Shown here: in pieces, positions 9,061-17,272 of the stretch
Position numbering within the stretch: the stretch's first letter is position 1
Layout: every line of letters begins with the position of its first letter
DNA from: Opitutaceae bacterium
GTDB taxonomy: Bacteria; Verrucomicrobiota; Verrucomicrobiia; Opitutales; Opitutaceae
Direction: 5' to 3'
Length of the DNA: 40,342 nucleotides
Assembly: GCA_016795545.1 (NCBI GenBank)
Contig: JAEUGX010000007.1
Span: 1 to 40,342, forward strand
Made by a program: the position numbers and the translations under genes
Notes under the pieces: generated by a model
Seen by the model: only the letters and a program-made list of their open reading frames with translations
Database searches by the model: none
Told to the model about the DNA's origin: nothing

Positions 9061-9990
9061 ATGAACGCTCCTCTCCGCAAGTTTCTCCTCGTCGCTGCCG
9101 CCTCGATTGCCCTGGCCGGCCCCTCCCGGGAGATGTGCGCCGCCGATCCGCCGACCTCGGCAGCTGCGACGGCCGTGGCCAAAACGCAGCCGGACGCCGG
9201 TTCGGCACAGACCCAGGTGCCAGACGAGCCGCTGGCTACGGATGGAGCCGTCGGACTCGGCCTACAATTGACCGACGCCGGCGCCAGGGTGGCCGACCTG
9301 CGGCCCGGGTTGCCGGCTTTCCGCTCCGGCCAGATCAAGCTCGGGGACCTGGTGACCAGGGTCGAGCAGACCCCGGTCACCGGCTTGAAACTGGAACAAA
9401 TCGTGGTGCTGATTCGCGGGGCAATCGGCACGCCGGTCACCCTGGAGTTGCTGCAGCCGGAAACAGGCCGGCGATCCACGGTGACGTTGAAGCGCGTGCC
9501 GTTTCAATTCAACGCGGCGACCATCGCGGAGATGGGCGGACTGGAAGATCGCGTGCTGAGCGAAGAGACCCTGCTGGTGGCGGACAAGTTGATCGCAAAT
9601 TACCGCACGAAATCAGCGAATACCGACGGCAGCCCCCTCTCCGCCACCCAACTACAGGAAAACCGGGCGTCAGCCAACCTGCTCAGCGTTCTCTATTACG
9701 GCCAAAAAATCGGCCCAAAGGCCGACGAGGTGCTTCAGCCCTGGGCGTTAGCCGCCGTAATGCAACGCGCACGCAATCCGGAGAAACTAGGCAGTCGGGA
9801 TTTCACACACTACCTGGACCGGTTGAACAAAGCCGTACTTCGGAGCTTTCTCGTAACCGAAGCCCTGTACGACCAAGACAACAGCACGCAGCGGGCATAC
9901 TTCGGTTTGGAGATCGCGAAGATGAAGGAGGACGGCACGCTTGAGCGCCTGAAGTCCGAGGTTGAGCAGCGGCTGGCACGCAATTTTTAG
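9061..9990 (+). CDS. Exported PDZ-domain protein
   Basis: The 309-residue protein begins with a signal peptide (MNAPLRKFLLVAAASIALAG) and a low-complexity Ala/Thr/Pro stretch. A PDZ domain spans roughly residues 60 to 145: VGLGLQLTDAGARVADLRPG, then GLPAFRSGQIKLGDLVTRVEQ and a final strand before VTLKRVPF. The remaining 150 residues are helical and charged and are not recognised. There is no protease domain, so it is not an HtrA- or Ctp-type enzyme. It more likely recognises C-terminal peptides or serves as a scaffold in the periplasm. It diverges from the GH43/32-like gene, with 184 bp between the starts. Its base composition becomes less GC-rich towards the 3' end. Confidence 0.75.
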   Translation: MNAPLRKFLLVAAASIALAGPSREMCAADPPTSAAATAVAKTQPDAGSAQTQVPDEPLATDGAVGLGLQLTDAGARVADLRPGLPAFRSGQIKLGDLVTRVEQTPVTGLKLEQIVVLIRGAIGTPVTLELLQPETGRRSTVTLKRVPFQFNAATIAEMGGLEDRVLSEETLLVADKLIANYRTKSANTDGSPLSATQLQENRASANLLSVLYYGQKIGPKADEVLQPWALAAVMQRARNPEKLGSRDFTHYLDRLNKAVLRSFLVTEALYDQDNSTQRAYFGLEIAKMKEDGTLERLKSEVEQRLARNF

Positions 9991-10233
9991 TTCATTACGG
10001 AGTCGGGGGACATCAGCTGGGCCATCCTCGCCCCGCGCCGAAAGAGCCTGCGTGTCCGCTTGCCATTCACACGCGGCTCTCCTACCCACTAGCCGACCTC
10101 CCTGAAGCGACGTGGTCTGTATGCCGAGGCGAGCCCGTTTCGACGCCCGGTTTGCAGGGTACGCCGCCCCAGGGGCAGAAACAGGTCAGTGAGGTGTTCG
10201 CTAGCAGTCCAGTGGTTGCGCAAGTCAGGCATC

Positions 10234-10321
10234 GGAAGGGTGGCAGAGTGGTCTATTGCGGCGGTCTTGAAAACCGCTGAGCCGCAAGGCTCCGGGGGTT
10301 CGAATCCCTCCCCTTCCGCCA
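10234..10321 (+). tRNA. tRNA-Ser(TGA)
   Basis: An 88-nt class II tRNA. The acceptor arms GGAAGGG (10234-10240) and CCCTTCC (10311-10317) pair perfectly, followed by discriminator G and encoded CCA (10319-10321). The D-arm contains GCAGAGTGGTC. The anticodon loop CTTGAAA places TGA at 10268-10270. A long variable arm (GAGCC-GCAA-GGCTC) is diagnostic of tRNA-Ser. The T-arm GGGGGTTCGAATCCCTC is complete. No integrase is adjacent, so this copy is not visibly used as an insertion site. Confidence 0.97.
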
Positions 10322-10519
10322 TCCTTTGCTCCTGCGGAGCTTCGGATGGCACGCCCCTTTCGCACGGGGCCTTCGCGCGCGTGCGCGAGGGACTGCCGAT
10401 CGCTTCGGCCGATTGAGGCGGTTGGCAAACGGCAAAACATCAATTTGCTGGCGGCCGCCAACGCGGGAAACCCGGGCTTGCTTGAGCTCTTTGGCTGTGT
10501 CTGGATGGCCGATTCCTCC

Positions 10520-11878
10520 ATGAAACTCATCGACCTCAACCGCCAGGGCGGCATCGGCGCCAACTCGCTCTACCTGCTCATCGGCGACCTCAACATCCTG
10601 GTCGACTGCGGTCTCAATCCCAAGACGCCCGGGCTCGAGGCCATGCCGGACCTCTCGCTGCTGCGCAACGTCGAGCTGGACCTGATCATCGTGACCCACT
10701 GCCACCTCGATCACATCGGCAGCCTGCCGGTCGTGATGCGCCAGCATCCGAAGACCCCCGTGTTGCTCACCCAGTCGAGCCGGATGCTGATCGAGAAGAT
10801 GCTGCACAATTCCGCCAACGTGATGCTGAAGCAGAAGGAGGAGGATCACATCCAGGGCTACCCGCTGTTCACGCACAAGGAGATCGAGGGCCTGGTGAAA
10901 CGCTTCCATGGCCTGCCGTTCAAGAAGGTCCGGAAGATCAAGGGCCGGCACGGCGAGATCGAGCTGATGTTCCACCCTTCCGGCCACGTGGCCGGGGCGA
11001 CCGCGGTCGAGATCCACCACGGCATGCGCAAGATCTTCCTCACCGGCGACGTGCTGTTCGACAACCTCCGCACGCTGAAGGGGGCGCACTTCCCGATCGG
11101 CCATTTCGACACCCTGATCATCGAGACGACCCGCGGCATGACGGAGCGGGCCTACGGCAAGGAGCGGGTGCACGAGATCGCGCGGCTCATCGATTCGATC
11201 AACGACACGATCGCCCGTGGCGGCTCGTTCCTGCTGCCGGTCTTCGCGCTCGGGCGCATGCAGGAGCTGCTGGCGGTGTTCCACGACGCCCGCCGTTTCG
11301 GCCGGCTGATCGAATGCCCGATGTTTGCCGGCGGCCTGGGCATCGGCTTGTCGGAGCTTTTCGACGAGGTGTCGCGCAAGACGCGCGACGTGCAGTTTGA
11401 CCGGCGGATCCTGCACGACCTCAAGCTGCGCAAGCTGCCGAAGCGGCTCGTGCCCGGGCAGGAGCCCGGCCAGAAGGGACTCTACATCGTCAGCTCCGGC
11501 ATGCTCGTGGAGCGCACCCCCAGCTACATCCTCGCCTCCGGCATGCTCGGCCACGCCCGCAACACCATCGGCTTCGTCGGCTTCTGCGATCCCGACACGC
11601 CGGGCGGCCGGCTGCTCGCGGCGCGGTCCGGGACGACCTTCGCGTTCGACGCGATCGACGTGCGCACCAAGGTCCGGGCCCGGGTCGAGCGCTTCGAGCT
11701 CAGCGGCCATGCCGAGCGCGGCGAGCTGCTCCAGTTCGCGGTGCAGACGAAGGCCCGCAGCATCGTCCTGACCCACGGCGATCCCGACGCCCGCGACTGG
11801 TTCAAGGCCCGCCTCACCGAGAAGCTGCCCAAGACCCGGGTCATCGACCCCGTGCCGCTCCAGCTGTACGAGGTGTGA
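10520..11878 (+). CDS. Metallo-beta-lactamase/beta-CASP RNA-processing exonuclease
   Basis: The 452-residue protein opens MKLIDLNRQGGIGANSLYLL and has the metallo-beta-lactamase zinc motif THCHLDHIGSLP near residue 60. A further metal histidine lies in FHPSGHVAGATAVEI and the aspartate in FLTGDVLFD. The inserted beta-CASP domain contains GSFLLPVFALGRMQELL, and the C-terminal part has SGMLVERTPS, ELSGHAERGEL (another histidine) and VLTHGDP. This is the domain order of the YSH1/CPSF73-like group that acts on RNA 3' ends. The start at 10520 fits the family; an in-frame ATG five codons upstream (10505) is possible. There is no clear Shine-Dalgarno sequence at either. It is convergent with the MFS gene, 20 bp away, and probably cytoplasmic. 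Confidence 0.9.
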   Translation: MKLIDLNRQGGIGANSLYLLIGDLNILVDCGLNPKTPGLEAMPDLSLLRNVELDLIIVTHCHLDHIGSLPVVMRQHPKTPVLLTQSSRMLIEKMLHNSANVMLKQKEEDHIQGYPLFTHKEIEGLVKRFHGLPFKKVRKIKGRHGEIELMFHPSGHVAGATAVEIHHGMRKIFLTGDVLFDNLRTLKGAHFPIGHFDTLIIETTRGMTERAYGKERVHEIARLIDSINDTIARGGSFLLPVFALGRMQELLAVFHDARRFGRLIECPMFAGGLGIGLSELFDEVSRKTRDVQFDRRILHDLKLRKLPKRLVPGQEPGQKGLYIVSSGMLVERTPSYILASGMLGHARNTIGFVGFCDPDTPGGRLLAARSGTTFAFDAIDVRTKVRARVERFELSGHAERGELLQFAVQTKARSIVLTHGDPDARDWFKARLTEKLPKTRVIDPVPLQLYEV

Positions 11879-11898
11879 CGCGGCCCGGCCGGCGGCGG

Positions 11899-13143
11899 TC
11901 AGCCGCCGGCGTCCGCCTCGCCCTTGGGCCGGATCATCAGCACGATGAACACCGACAGCAGCGCCAGGCCGGCGAAGGCGCCGAAGATCACGTTGAGCGG
12001 CACGTGCTGGTCGCGCAGCACGCCGAAGGCCCAGTCGCCGAAGCCGCCGCAGCTGATGCTGACCAGGTTCATGATGCCGTAGCCGGTCGCGCGCCACTCG
12101 GGCCGGGCGATCTGGCAGAGAATCGGCATGTTGTTGCAGTCGAAGAAGCCCCAGCCGAACCCGAACACCACGAGGCCGGCGATCGCAACCCCGAGCGTGC
12201 CGGCGTTGCCCACGCTGAAGAGCGCGGGCAGGAAGAGCACCATGCCGATCGCGCTGGTGAAGATGCGCCCGCGGTTGGTCACCTGCATCCACCGGTCCGC
12301 CAGGAAGCCGCCGATCAGGGCTCCGGCGATCGAGGCGATCTGCACGAAGAGGATCGCGCTCACGCCGGCCTTGCCCTGCCCGAGCGAGAATTTCTCGCGC
12401 AGGATTTCCGGCATCCAGTCGCGCACGACCCAGCCCGCGATCGCGGGCAGCGTGAAATAGAGCACCAGCAGGATGAAGTTGCGGTTGCCGAGCAGGCCGC
12501 GGAATACCCCCCCGCCGGCCGCCTTGGGGGCGGCGGCGACCACCGTCCGCGGCGCGTCCCGCAGCATCGCCAGCAGCGGCAGCGCGTAGACGACTCCGAT
12601 CATGCCGCAGGTCGTGAACGCCCAGCGCCAGCCGTGGTCGGGCGATTCCGCCGCGTAGCCCGCGAAGCCGCCGAGGATCTGGCCGATGTACATGCCCGCC
12701 TGGTGCACGCCCACCGCCCGCGACCGCGTGTTGCCGGCGTGGTACTCGGTGATCAGCGCCAGCGCCGCCGGGATGTAGAAGGCCTCGCTGATGCCCATCA
12801 GCGCCCGCGCGGCCATCAGCTCGTGGAAGGTCGTGACGTGCCCGGTCAGCCAGGTGACCACCGACCACACGAAGAGGCTGCCGGCGATGACCCACCGCCG
12901 GCTCAGTCGGTCCGCCACGAAGCCGCCGAACGGGCTCAGCACCGCGTAGGTCCACTTGAAGCACCCGAGCACCAGGCCCCAGTCGGCCTTGTTGGCGATT
13001 GTCGGGATGTCCCCGACCATCGAGGCCTTCATCGTCGCCAGCATCTGGCGGTCGAGGTAGTTGAGCAGCGCCACCGGGAAGAGTAGCACCACGACCAGCC
13101 AGGCGTAACGCAAGGCGCCGGAAACGGGGTGGGATGGGGTCAT
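11899..13143 (-). CDS. Major facilitator superfamily transporter
   Basis: The 414-residue protein has about twelve hydrophobic segments. The first is YAWLVVVLLFPVALLNYLDRQ, and the loop after the second contains GGFVADRLSRRWVIAG, the MFS motif A form. A matching motif in the second half is GGFLADRWMQVTNRGR. The N-x-x-D-R after helix 1 (NYLDRQ) is common in the organic anion and sugar-acid branch of the family. Substrate is not evident. It lies 3' of the formylglycine-generating enzyme gene on the same strand, with 76 bp between. It could be the downstream end of the rhamnose operon and import rhamnose or a related sugar, but nothing shows this directly. Confidence 0.88.
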   Translation of the reverse strand: MTPSHPVSGALRYAWLVVVLLFPVALLNYLDRQMLATMKASMVGDIPTIANKADWGLVLGCFKWTYAVLSPFGGFVADRLSRRWVIAGSLFVWSVVTWLTGHVTTFHELMAARALMGISEAFYIPAALALITEYHAGNTRSRAVGVHQAGMYIGQILGGFAGYAAESPDHGWRWAFTTCGMIGVVYALPLLAMLRDAPRTVVAAAPKAAGGGVFRGLLGNRNFILLVLYFTLPAIAGWVVRDWMPEILREKFSLGQGKAGVSAILFVQIASIAGALIGGFLADRWMQVTNRGRIFTSAIGMVLFLPALFSVGNAGTLGVAIAGLVVFGFGWGFFDCNNMPILCQIARPEWRATGYGIMNLVSISCGGFGDWAFGVLRDQHVPLNVIFGAFAGLALLSVFIVLMIRPKGEADAGG

Positions 13144-13219
13144 GAACGCGTGGGGTAAAGGCGGAACTGGTAACGGCTATTCGCCGCGAATCGACACTAA
13201 AGAGCCTGGGGCCGCCGGT

Positions 13220-14329
13220 TCACGGTCTCCGGGCCGCGGGATCCCGGACGCAGCGGAAGCCGAGGTGATTGCTGCCGGTGTCGGGCGCGCCCTTGCCGCG
13301 CGAGCCGAGCATGTAGCGGGTGCAGTACTGGTCGGTGCAGAGGAAGGACCCGCTGCGCTGCACCCGCTTGGGCAGGCCGGGCTCCTGCGGATCGTAGCTG
13401 GTCTCCCGCGCCGGGCCCCGGGGATTGCGCACCACGCCGCCGTCCGCCGCCGCGGCCTGGATCGCGTAGGCGTCGGGCCGGTACCAGTCGCCGCACCATT
13501 CCCACACGTTGCCGGCCACGTCGTACAGCCCGTAGGGGTTGGCGGGATAGTGCCCGACCGGGGCCGTGCGCGTGAAGCCGTCCACGCCCGTGTTCTCGTG
13601 CGGAAACCGGCCTTCCCAGATGTTGGCCAGCCAGCGGCCGCCGGGCTGCAGCTCGGAGCCCCAGGGATACCGCTCGCCCGCCCGCCCGCCGCGGGCGGCA
13701 AACTCCCACTCGGCCTCGGTCGGCAGCCGCTTCCCGGCCCAGCGGGCGTAGGCCTCGGCGTCCTCGTAGGCAACGTGCACGACCGGGTGGCGCTCGCGTC
13801 CTTCCAGGCTGCTGCCCGGACCCTCCGGGTGCCGCCAGTCCGCTCCGGGCACGTAGCTCCACCACGCGAGCGCGTGGTCGAGCGGGACCGGCCGGTCCGG
13901 CGGCGTGAAGACCACCGAGCCCGCGACCAGCAGCTCCGGCGGCGCGCCGGGATAATCCTCCGGACGCGGCTGCTTCTCCGCCAGCGTCACGTAGCCGGTG
14001 GCCGCCACGAATCGGGCGAACTCCTCGTTGGTGACCTCGGTGGCGTCCATCCAGAAGCCGTCGACATAGACACGGTGAATCGGGCGCGCGTCGGGCATCG
14101 GGTCGGGCCCGCCGCAGATCTCCCGCGTGGGGTCGTCCGTGCCCAGCGAGAACTCGCCGCCGGGAATCCAGACCATGCCCGCCGGCGCCGGGCCGGGCGC
14201 GGGGCCGCGGTTCTCGACCGTCGGTGCGTAGCCCGGCCGCAGCGGCGCGGGCGCCTCCCCCGCTCCGGCCAGGCCGCCCGCGGCGGCGAGCAGCGCCAGG
14301 TACGGCAGTCGGGGGAACGTCGCTTTCAT
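13220..14329 (-). CDS. Formylglycine-generating enzyme (SUMF1 family), exported
   Basis: The 369-residue protein has a signal-like N-terminus (MKATFPRLPYLALLAAAGGL) and a full SUMF1/FGE fold: GMVWIPGGEFSLGTDD, VYVDGFWMDATEVTNEEFARF, HPVVHVAYEDAEAYARWAGK, RLPTEAEWEFAARGG, YDVAGNVWEWCGDWY and NHLGFRCV. Near the C-terminus RSGSFLCTDQYCTRYMLGSR has cysteines at residues 331 and 336, the same spacing as the copper-binding pair of catalytic FGE. It therefore probably oxidises a cysteine to formylglycine in a sulfatase, and is not one of the many cysteine-less SUMF1 relatives. No sulfatase gene lies in the window, so its client is elsewhere. It starts 105 bp after the end of lutC on the same strand. 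Confidence 0.88.
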   Translation of the reverse strand: MKATFPRLPYLALLAAAGGLAGAGEAPAPLRPGYAPTVENRGPAPGPAPAGMVWIPGGEFSLGTDDPTREICGGPDPMPDARPIHRVYVDGFWMDATEVTNEEFARFVAATGYVTLAEKQPRPEDYPGAPPELLVAGSVVFTPPDRPVPLDHALAWWSYVPGADWRHPEGPGSSLEGRERHPVVHVAYEDAEAYARWAGKRLPTEAEWEFAARGGRAGERYPWGSELQPGGRWLANIWEGRFPHENTGVDGFTRTAPVGHYPANPYGLYDVAGNVWEWCGDWYRPDAYAIQAAAADGGVVRNPRGPARETSYDPQEPGLPKRVQRSGSFLCTDQYCTRYMLGSRGKGAPDTGSNHLGFRCVRDPAARRP

Positions 14330-14434
14330 GCTAGGGGCGGCCGGAACGGCGCGCCTGAGGACCGCAAACTTTGTGCGGCCACGGCAAGACCAATTGCGCG
14401 CCGGCGCCGGAAAAGTGCGGGCCGCCGCGGGTCC

Positions 14435-15046
14435 TTACCCGACCAGCAGCGCCACCTGGACGCCGGGGCCGTGCACGCCCTCGATGAGGATGCCCTCGAC
14501 GTCGGCGGTCTTGGACGGTCCCGTGCACCAGATGATGTTCGGGTCGTCCGGCAGCGCCGTCACCGCGGCGGTGATGTCCGGGAAGATCTGCTCGCGGCGG
14601 AGCAGCGCCACGTGCACCCACGGCGCCAGGGCCGCCAGCCGCGCCGAGGTCACCTGGTCGGACAGCACCAGGGTGCCCGTCTCGGCGATCGCCCCGGCCG
14701 CGACGGTGATGCCGAACTGGTAGTCGTCGACGCGGGTGCGATCAAAGGCCGTCTCCACCTGGAAGTCGCGGGGAAAGGCCGGCGCCAGGGCCGGCCAGGC
14801 CACGGGATCGCAATAGCCGCGCCTCCAGCCCGACCGGGCGAGCAAGGCGACCAGGTCGGACACGGCGGTCAGCGGCGTGCCGCTGACGCTGCGGAGGCGC
14901 GCGGCGAAGGGGATCCACGGGTCCGCGGCGGTCTGCGCCTGCCGCACCCGGACCAGTTCGCGGTCCCATTCCGGCAGCGGCGCCCGGCGGGGCAGCGGGG
15001 CCAGCGCGGCCCGCACGCGGGAGAGAATCTGGTCGCGGGAGCTCAT
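14435..15046 (-). CDS. lutC: L-lactate utilisation protein LutC (LUD domain)
   Basis: The 203-residue protein MSSRDQILSRVRAALAPLPR is of the LutC/YkgG type. It has the LUD-domain core AGAIAETGTLVLSDQVTSAR and IIWCTGPSKTADVEGILIEG, ending in GVHGPGVQVALLVG. With LutA and LutB it forms the iron-sulfur L-lactate oxidase complex that yields pyruvate, as established for LutABC in Bacillus subtilis. Its start codon overlaps the lutB stop by 4 bp (15043-15046), indicating translational coupling. It is the last gene of the tightly spaced operon; the next gene on this strand lies 105 bp further on. Confidence 0.93.
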   Translation of the reverse strand: MSSRDQILSRVRAALAPLPRRAPLPEWDRELVRVRQAQTAADPWIPFAARLRSVSGTPLTAVSDLVALLARSGWRRGYCDPVAWPALAPAFPRDFQVETAFDRTRVDDYQFGITVAAGAIAETGTLVLSDQVTSARLAALAPWVHVALLRREQIFPDITAAVTALPDDPNIIWCTGPSKTADVEGILIEGVHGPGVQVALLVG

Positions 15047-16458
15047 GGCGCGGGTTTCCGTTCGGCCGCGCGCCGCCGCGCGCGGAGCCAACGGCGGAAC
15101 TCGCCGCCGCGCCACTCCGGCAGGCTGCGGCGGCTCTCCCACGCCCGCAGCGCCGGCACCGGCAGGAGCTTGGCCGGAATGTAGTTCAGGAGCTTGCCGC
15201 CGGCGAGCGCCGCCTTCCAGGCCGTGGGCTGCGAGGCCAGCAGCGCCCAGGCGCCCATCGGCGGCGCGCCGGCCGAGGCCAGCGGTGCCCCCTCCTCCTT
15301 GCCCTTGGCCCGCAGGCGCAGCAGCAGGTCGGGGATCGGGATGTTGACCGGGCAGACCTCGTTGCAGGCGCCGCACAGCGACGAGGCCTTGGGCAGGTCG
15401 GCGAGCGCGGCGAAGTTCCCCTGCGCCAGCAGCGGCGACAGCACGGCGCCCACCGGACCCGGGTAAACGCTGCGGTAGGCGTGGCCGCTGGCCTGGCGGT
15501 AGACCGGGCACACGTTGAGGCACGCCCCGCAGCGGATGCAGCGGAGGATGTCGCGGCACTCGGTGGCCAGCACGTCGGTCCGGCCGTTGTCGACGAAGAC
15601 GACGTGCATCTCTTCGGGCCCGTCCGGCTGCCCGGGCCGCCGGGGGCCGGAGATGAATTCGGTGTAGACGGTCAGCGGCTGCGCGGTGCCCGACCGGCCG
15701 AGCAGGTTGAGCAGCAGGCCGAGGTCGCGGTCGCGCGGCACCAGCTTCTCGATGCCGATCAGCGCGATGTGGCACCGGGTGGCGGCGAGGCAAAAGCGCG
15801 AGTTGCCCTCGTTGGTGACCAGCACGATCCGGCCGCTCTCGACGGAGAGGAAGTTGGCGCCGGTCAGGCCGACGTCGGCCTGCAGGTACTTGTGCCGCAG
15901 GAACTGGCGCGCCCGCCGGGTGATCGTCTCGGGATCGTCGTTGTACGCCCCCAGCCCCTCGCGCTCGAAGCTGGCCGCGATCTCGCGCCGGTTCTTGTGG
16001 ATGATCGGCCGCACGATGTGGCTGGGGTGGTCGTGGTCGATCTGCACGATGAACTCGCCCAGGTCGGTCTCGAGCGCCTCCAGGCCGCGCTCCTCCAGGT
16101 AATGGGCCAGCCCGATCTCCTCGCTGACCATCGTCTTGGCCTTCACCATCCGCCGGGCCCCGCGGGCCTGCATGATCCGCAGCACGGCGGCGCAGGCCTC
16201 CTCCCCCGTCGCCGCCCAGTGCACCTGGGCGCCGTTGGCCCGGAGCTTCGCCTCGACCGCGGGCAGGTAGGTGTCCAGGTTCTCGACCACGTGCTGCTTG
16301 ATCTCGCCCGCGATCTGCCGCAGGCGGTCCGGGTCGGCAAACTGGTCGAAGAGCAGCTGCGTGCGCTTCTCGTGCGTGCCCTTCGTGCTCTGGTAGACGG
16401 AGGCCCGCTGCTCCGCGGGCAGCCGCGCGGCGAACTGGTCGAGGGGTTGGTTCGGCAT
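15043..16458 (-). CDS. lutB: L-lactate utilisation iron-sulfur protein LutB
   Basis: The 471-residue protein joins an N-terminal LUD domain (MVKAKTMVSEEIGLAHYLEE, then GANFLSVESGRIVLVTNEGN) to a C-terminal bis-4Fe-4S ferredoxin-type region. The cluster cysteines are in CIRCGACLNVCPVY and SLCGACNEVCPVNIP. The extreme C-terminus is arginine-rich. Length and domain order are typical of LutB, the electron-transferring subunit of the LutABC lactate oxidase. It starts 25 bp after lutA and overlaps lutC by 4 bp. In this operon its substrate lactate is probably made by the fused lactaldehyde dehydrogenase encoded upstream. Confidence 0.94.
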   Translation of the reverse strand: MPNQPLDQFAARLPAEQRASVYQSTKGTHEKRTQLLFDQFADPDRLRQIAGEIKQHVVENLDTYLPAVEAKLRANGAQVHWAATGEEACAAVLRIMQARGARRMVKAKTMVSEEIGLAHYLEERGLEALETDLGEFIVQIDHDHPSHIVRPIIHKNRREIAASFEREGLGAYNDDPETITRRARQFLRHKYLQADVGLTGANFLSVESGRIVLVTNEGNSRFCLAATRCHIALIGIEKLVPRDRDLGLLLNLLGRSGTAQPLTVYTEFISGPRRPGQPDGPEEMHVVFVDNGRTDVLATECRDILRCIRCGACLNVCPVYRQASGHAYRSVYPGPVGAVLSPLLAQGNFAALADLPKASSLCGACNEVCPVNIPIPDLLLRLRAKGKEEGAPLASAGAPPMGAWALLASQPTAWKAALAGGKLLNYIPAKLLPVPALRAWESRRSLPEWRGGEFRRWLRARRRAAERKPAP

Positions 16459-16483
16459 GGTCGGGGCGATCGGGACGGCGGGT

Positions 16484-17272
16484 TCAGGCGGAGGCGGCCG
16501 GGAGCAGCCCGCCGTGGCGGAGGGCGTCGCGCAGGACCTGCGCGAGGTGCTGGGTCCGGACCGGCTGGCCGCCCTTTTCCGCCAGGCCGCCGAGGTGCAT
16601 CAGGCAGCTCATGTCGCCGGAGACCACCACGTCGGGCCGGGCGGCGCGGATGTGGTCGAGCTTGAGGGTGCCCATGCCGGTCGAGACGTGCGGAAACGTG
16701 ACGGAGAAGGTCCCGCCGAAGCCGCAGCACTGCTCGCCCTCGCCGAACGGCAGGACCTGCAGGCCGGCGATCGAGGCCAGGAGCAGGTCGGACGCCGCCC
16801 CGCTGGCGGTGCCGCGGGAGTGGCACGAGCGATGAAAAGCGACCCGGGCCTCGTAGCGCCCGGGCCAGGTCCGGATCCCGAGGCCGTTGACGATGAAGTC
16901 GGCCAGCTCCCAGGTCCGGCGGCCGAGTGCCGCGACCGCGGGCAGGTCCGGCTCCCGCTCGAACTCGAGCGGGGCGCCGTGGAAGAGCATGGCGGCGCAG
17001 GAGCCGGAGGGCACCACCACCGGGCAGTCGCCCGCGAAGGTCCGCACGGTGTGCCGGACGACCCGGCGCGACGCGGCCCAGTCGCCGCCGTTGAAGGCGG
17101 GCTGGCCGCAGCAGGTCTGCCCCTCCGGGAAGTCCACCGTGCACCCGAGATGCTCGAGCACCTCCACGGTGGCGCCGGCCACGTCGTCGTAGAAGGCGTC
17201 GCAGATGCAAGTCGCCATCAGCTGCACGCGCCGGTCGGCGGCGGGGCGGAGGCGGGGGGCGGGGGCAGTCAT
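16484..17272 (-). CDS. lutA: L-lactate utilisation protein LutA (CCG-domain iron-sulfur subunit)
   Basis: The 262-residue protein has two CCG (heterodisulfide-reductase-type) cysteine motifs, PEGQTCCGQPAFNGGDW and GEGEQCCGFGGTFSVTFP, plus ATCICDAFYDD near the N-terminus and HRSCHSRG in the middle. This is the LutA/YkgE pattern, the subunit that binds an iron-sulfur centre in the lactate oxidase. The ATG at 17272 is chosen because it begins the family-like protein and overlaps the rhaA stop codon by 4 bp (17269-17272). The overlap couples lactate oxidation directly to rhamnose breakdown. Confidence 0.93.
   Translation of the reverse strand: MTAPAPRLRPAADRRVQLMATCICDAFYDDVAGATVEVLEHLGCTVDFPEGQTCCGQPAFNGGDWAASRRVVRHTVRTFAGDCPVVVPSGSCAAMLFHGAPLEFEREPDLPAVAALGRRTWELADFIVNGLGIRTWPGRYEARVAFHRSCHSRGTASGAASDLLLASIAGLQVLPFGEGEQCCGFGGTFSVTFPHVSTGMGTLKLDHIRAARPDVVVSGDMSCLMHLGGLAEKGGQPVRTQHLAQVLRDALRHGGLLPAASA

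Noticed and set aside
10253..12964. 903-codon minus-strand open frame spanning tRNA-Ser and the beta-CASP gene
   Set aside because: It runs through a tRNA and antisense to a recognised gene, then out of frame through the MFS gene.
13142..15184. 680-codon plus-strand open frame opposite FGE and lutC
   Set aside because: Antisense of two genes with clear motifs; its sequence is low-complexity and unlike any family.
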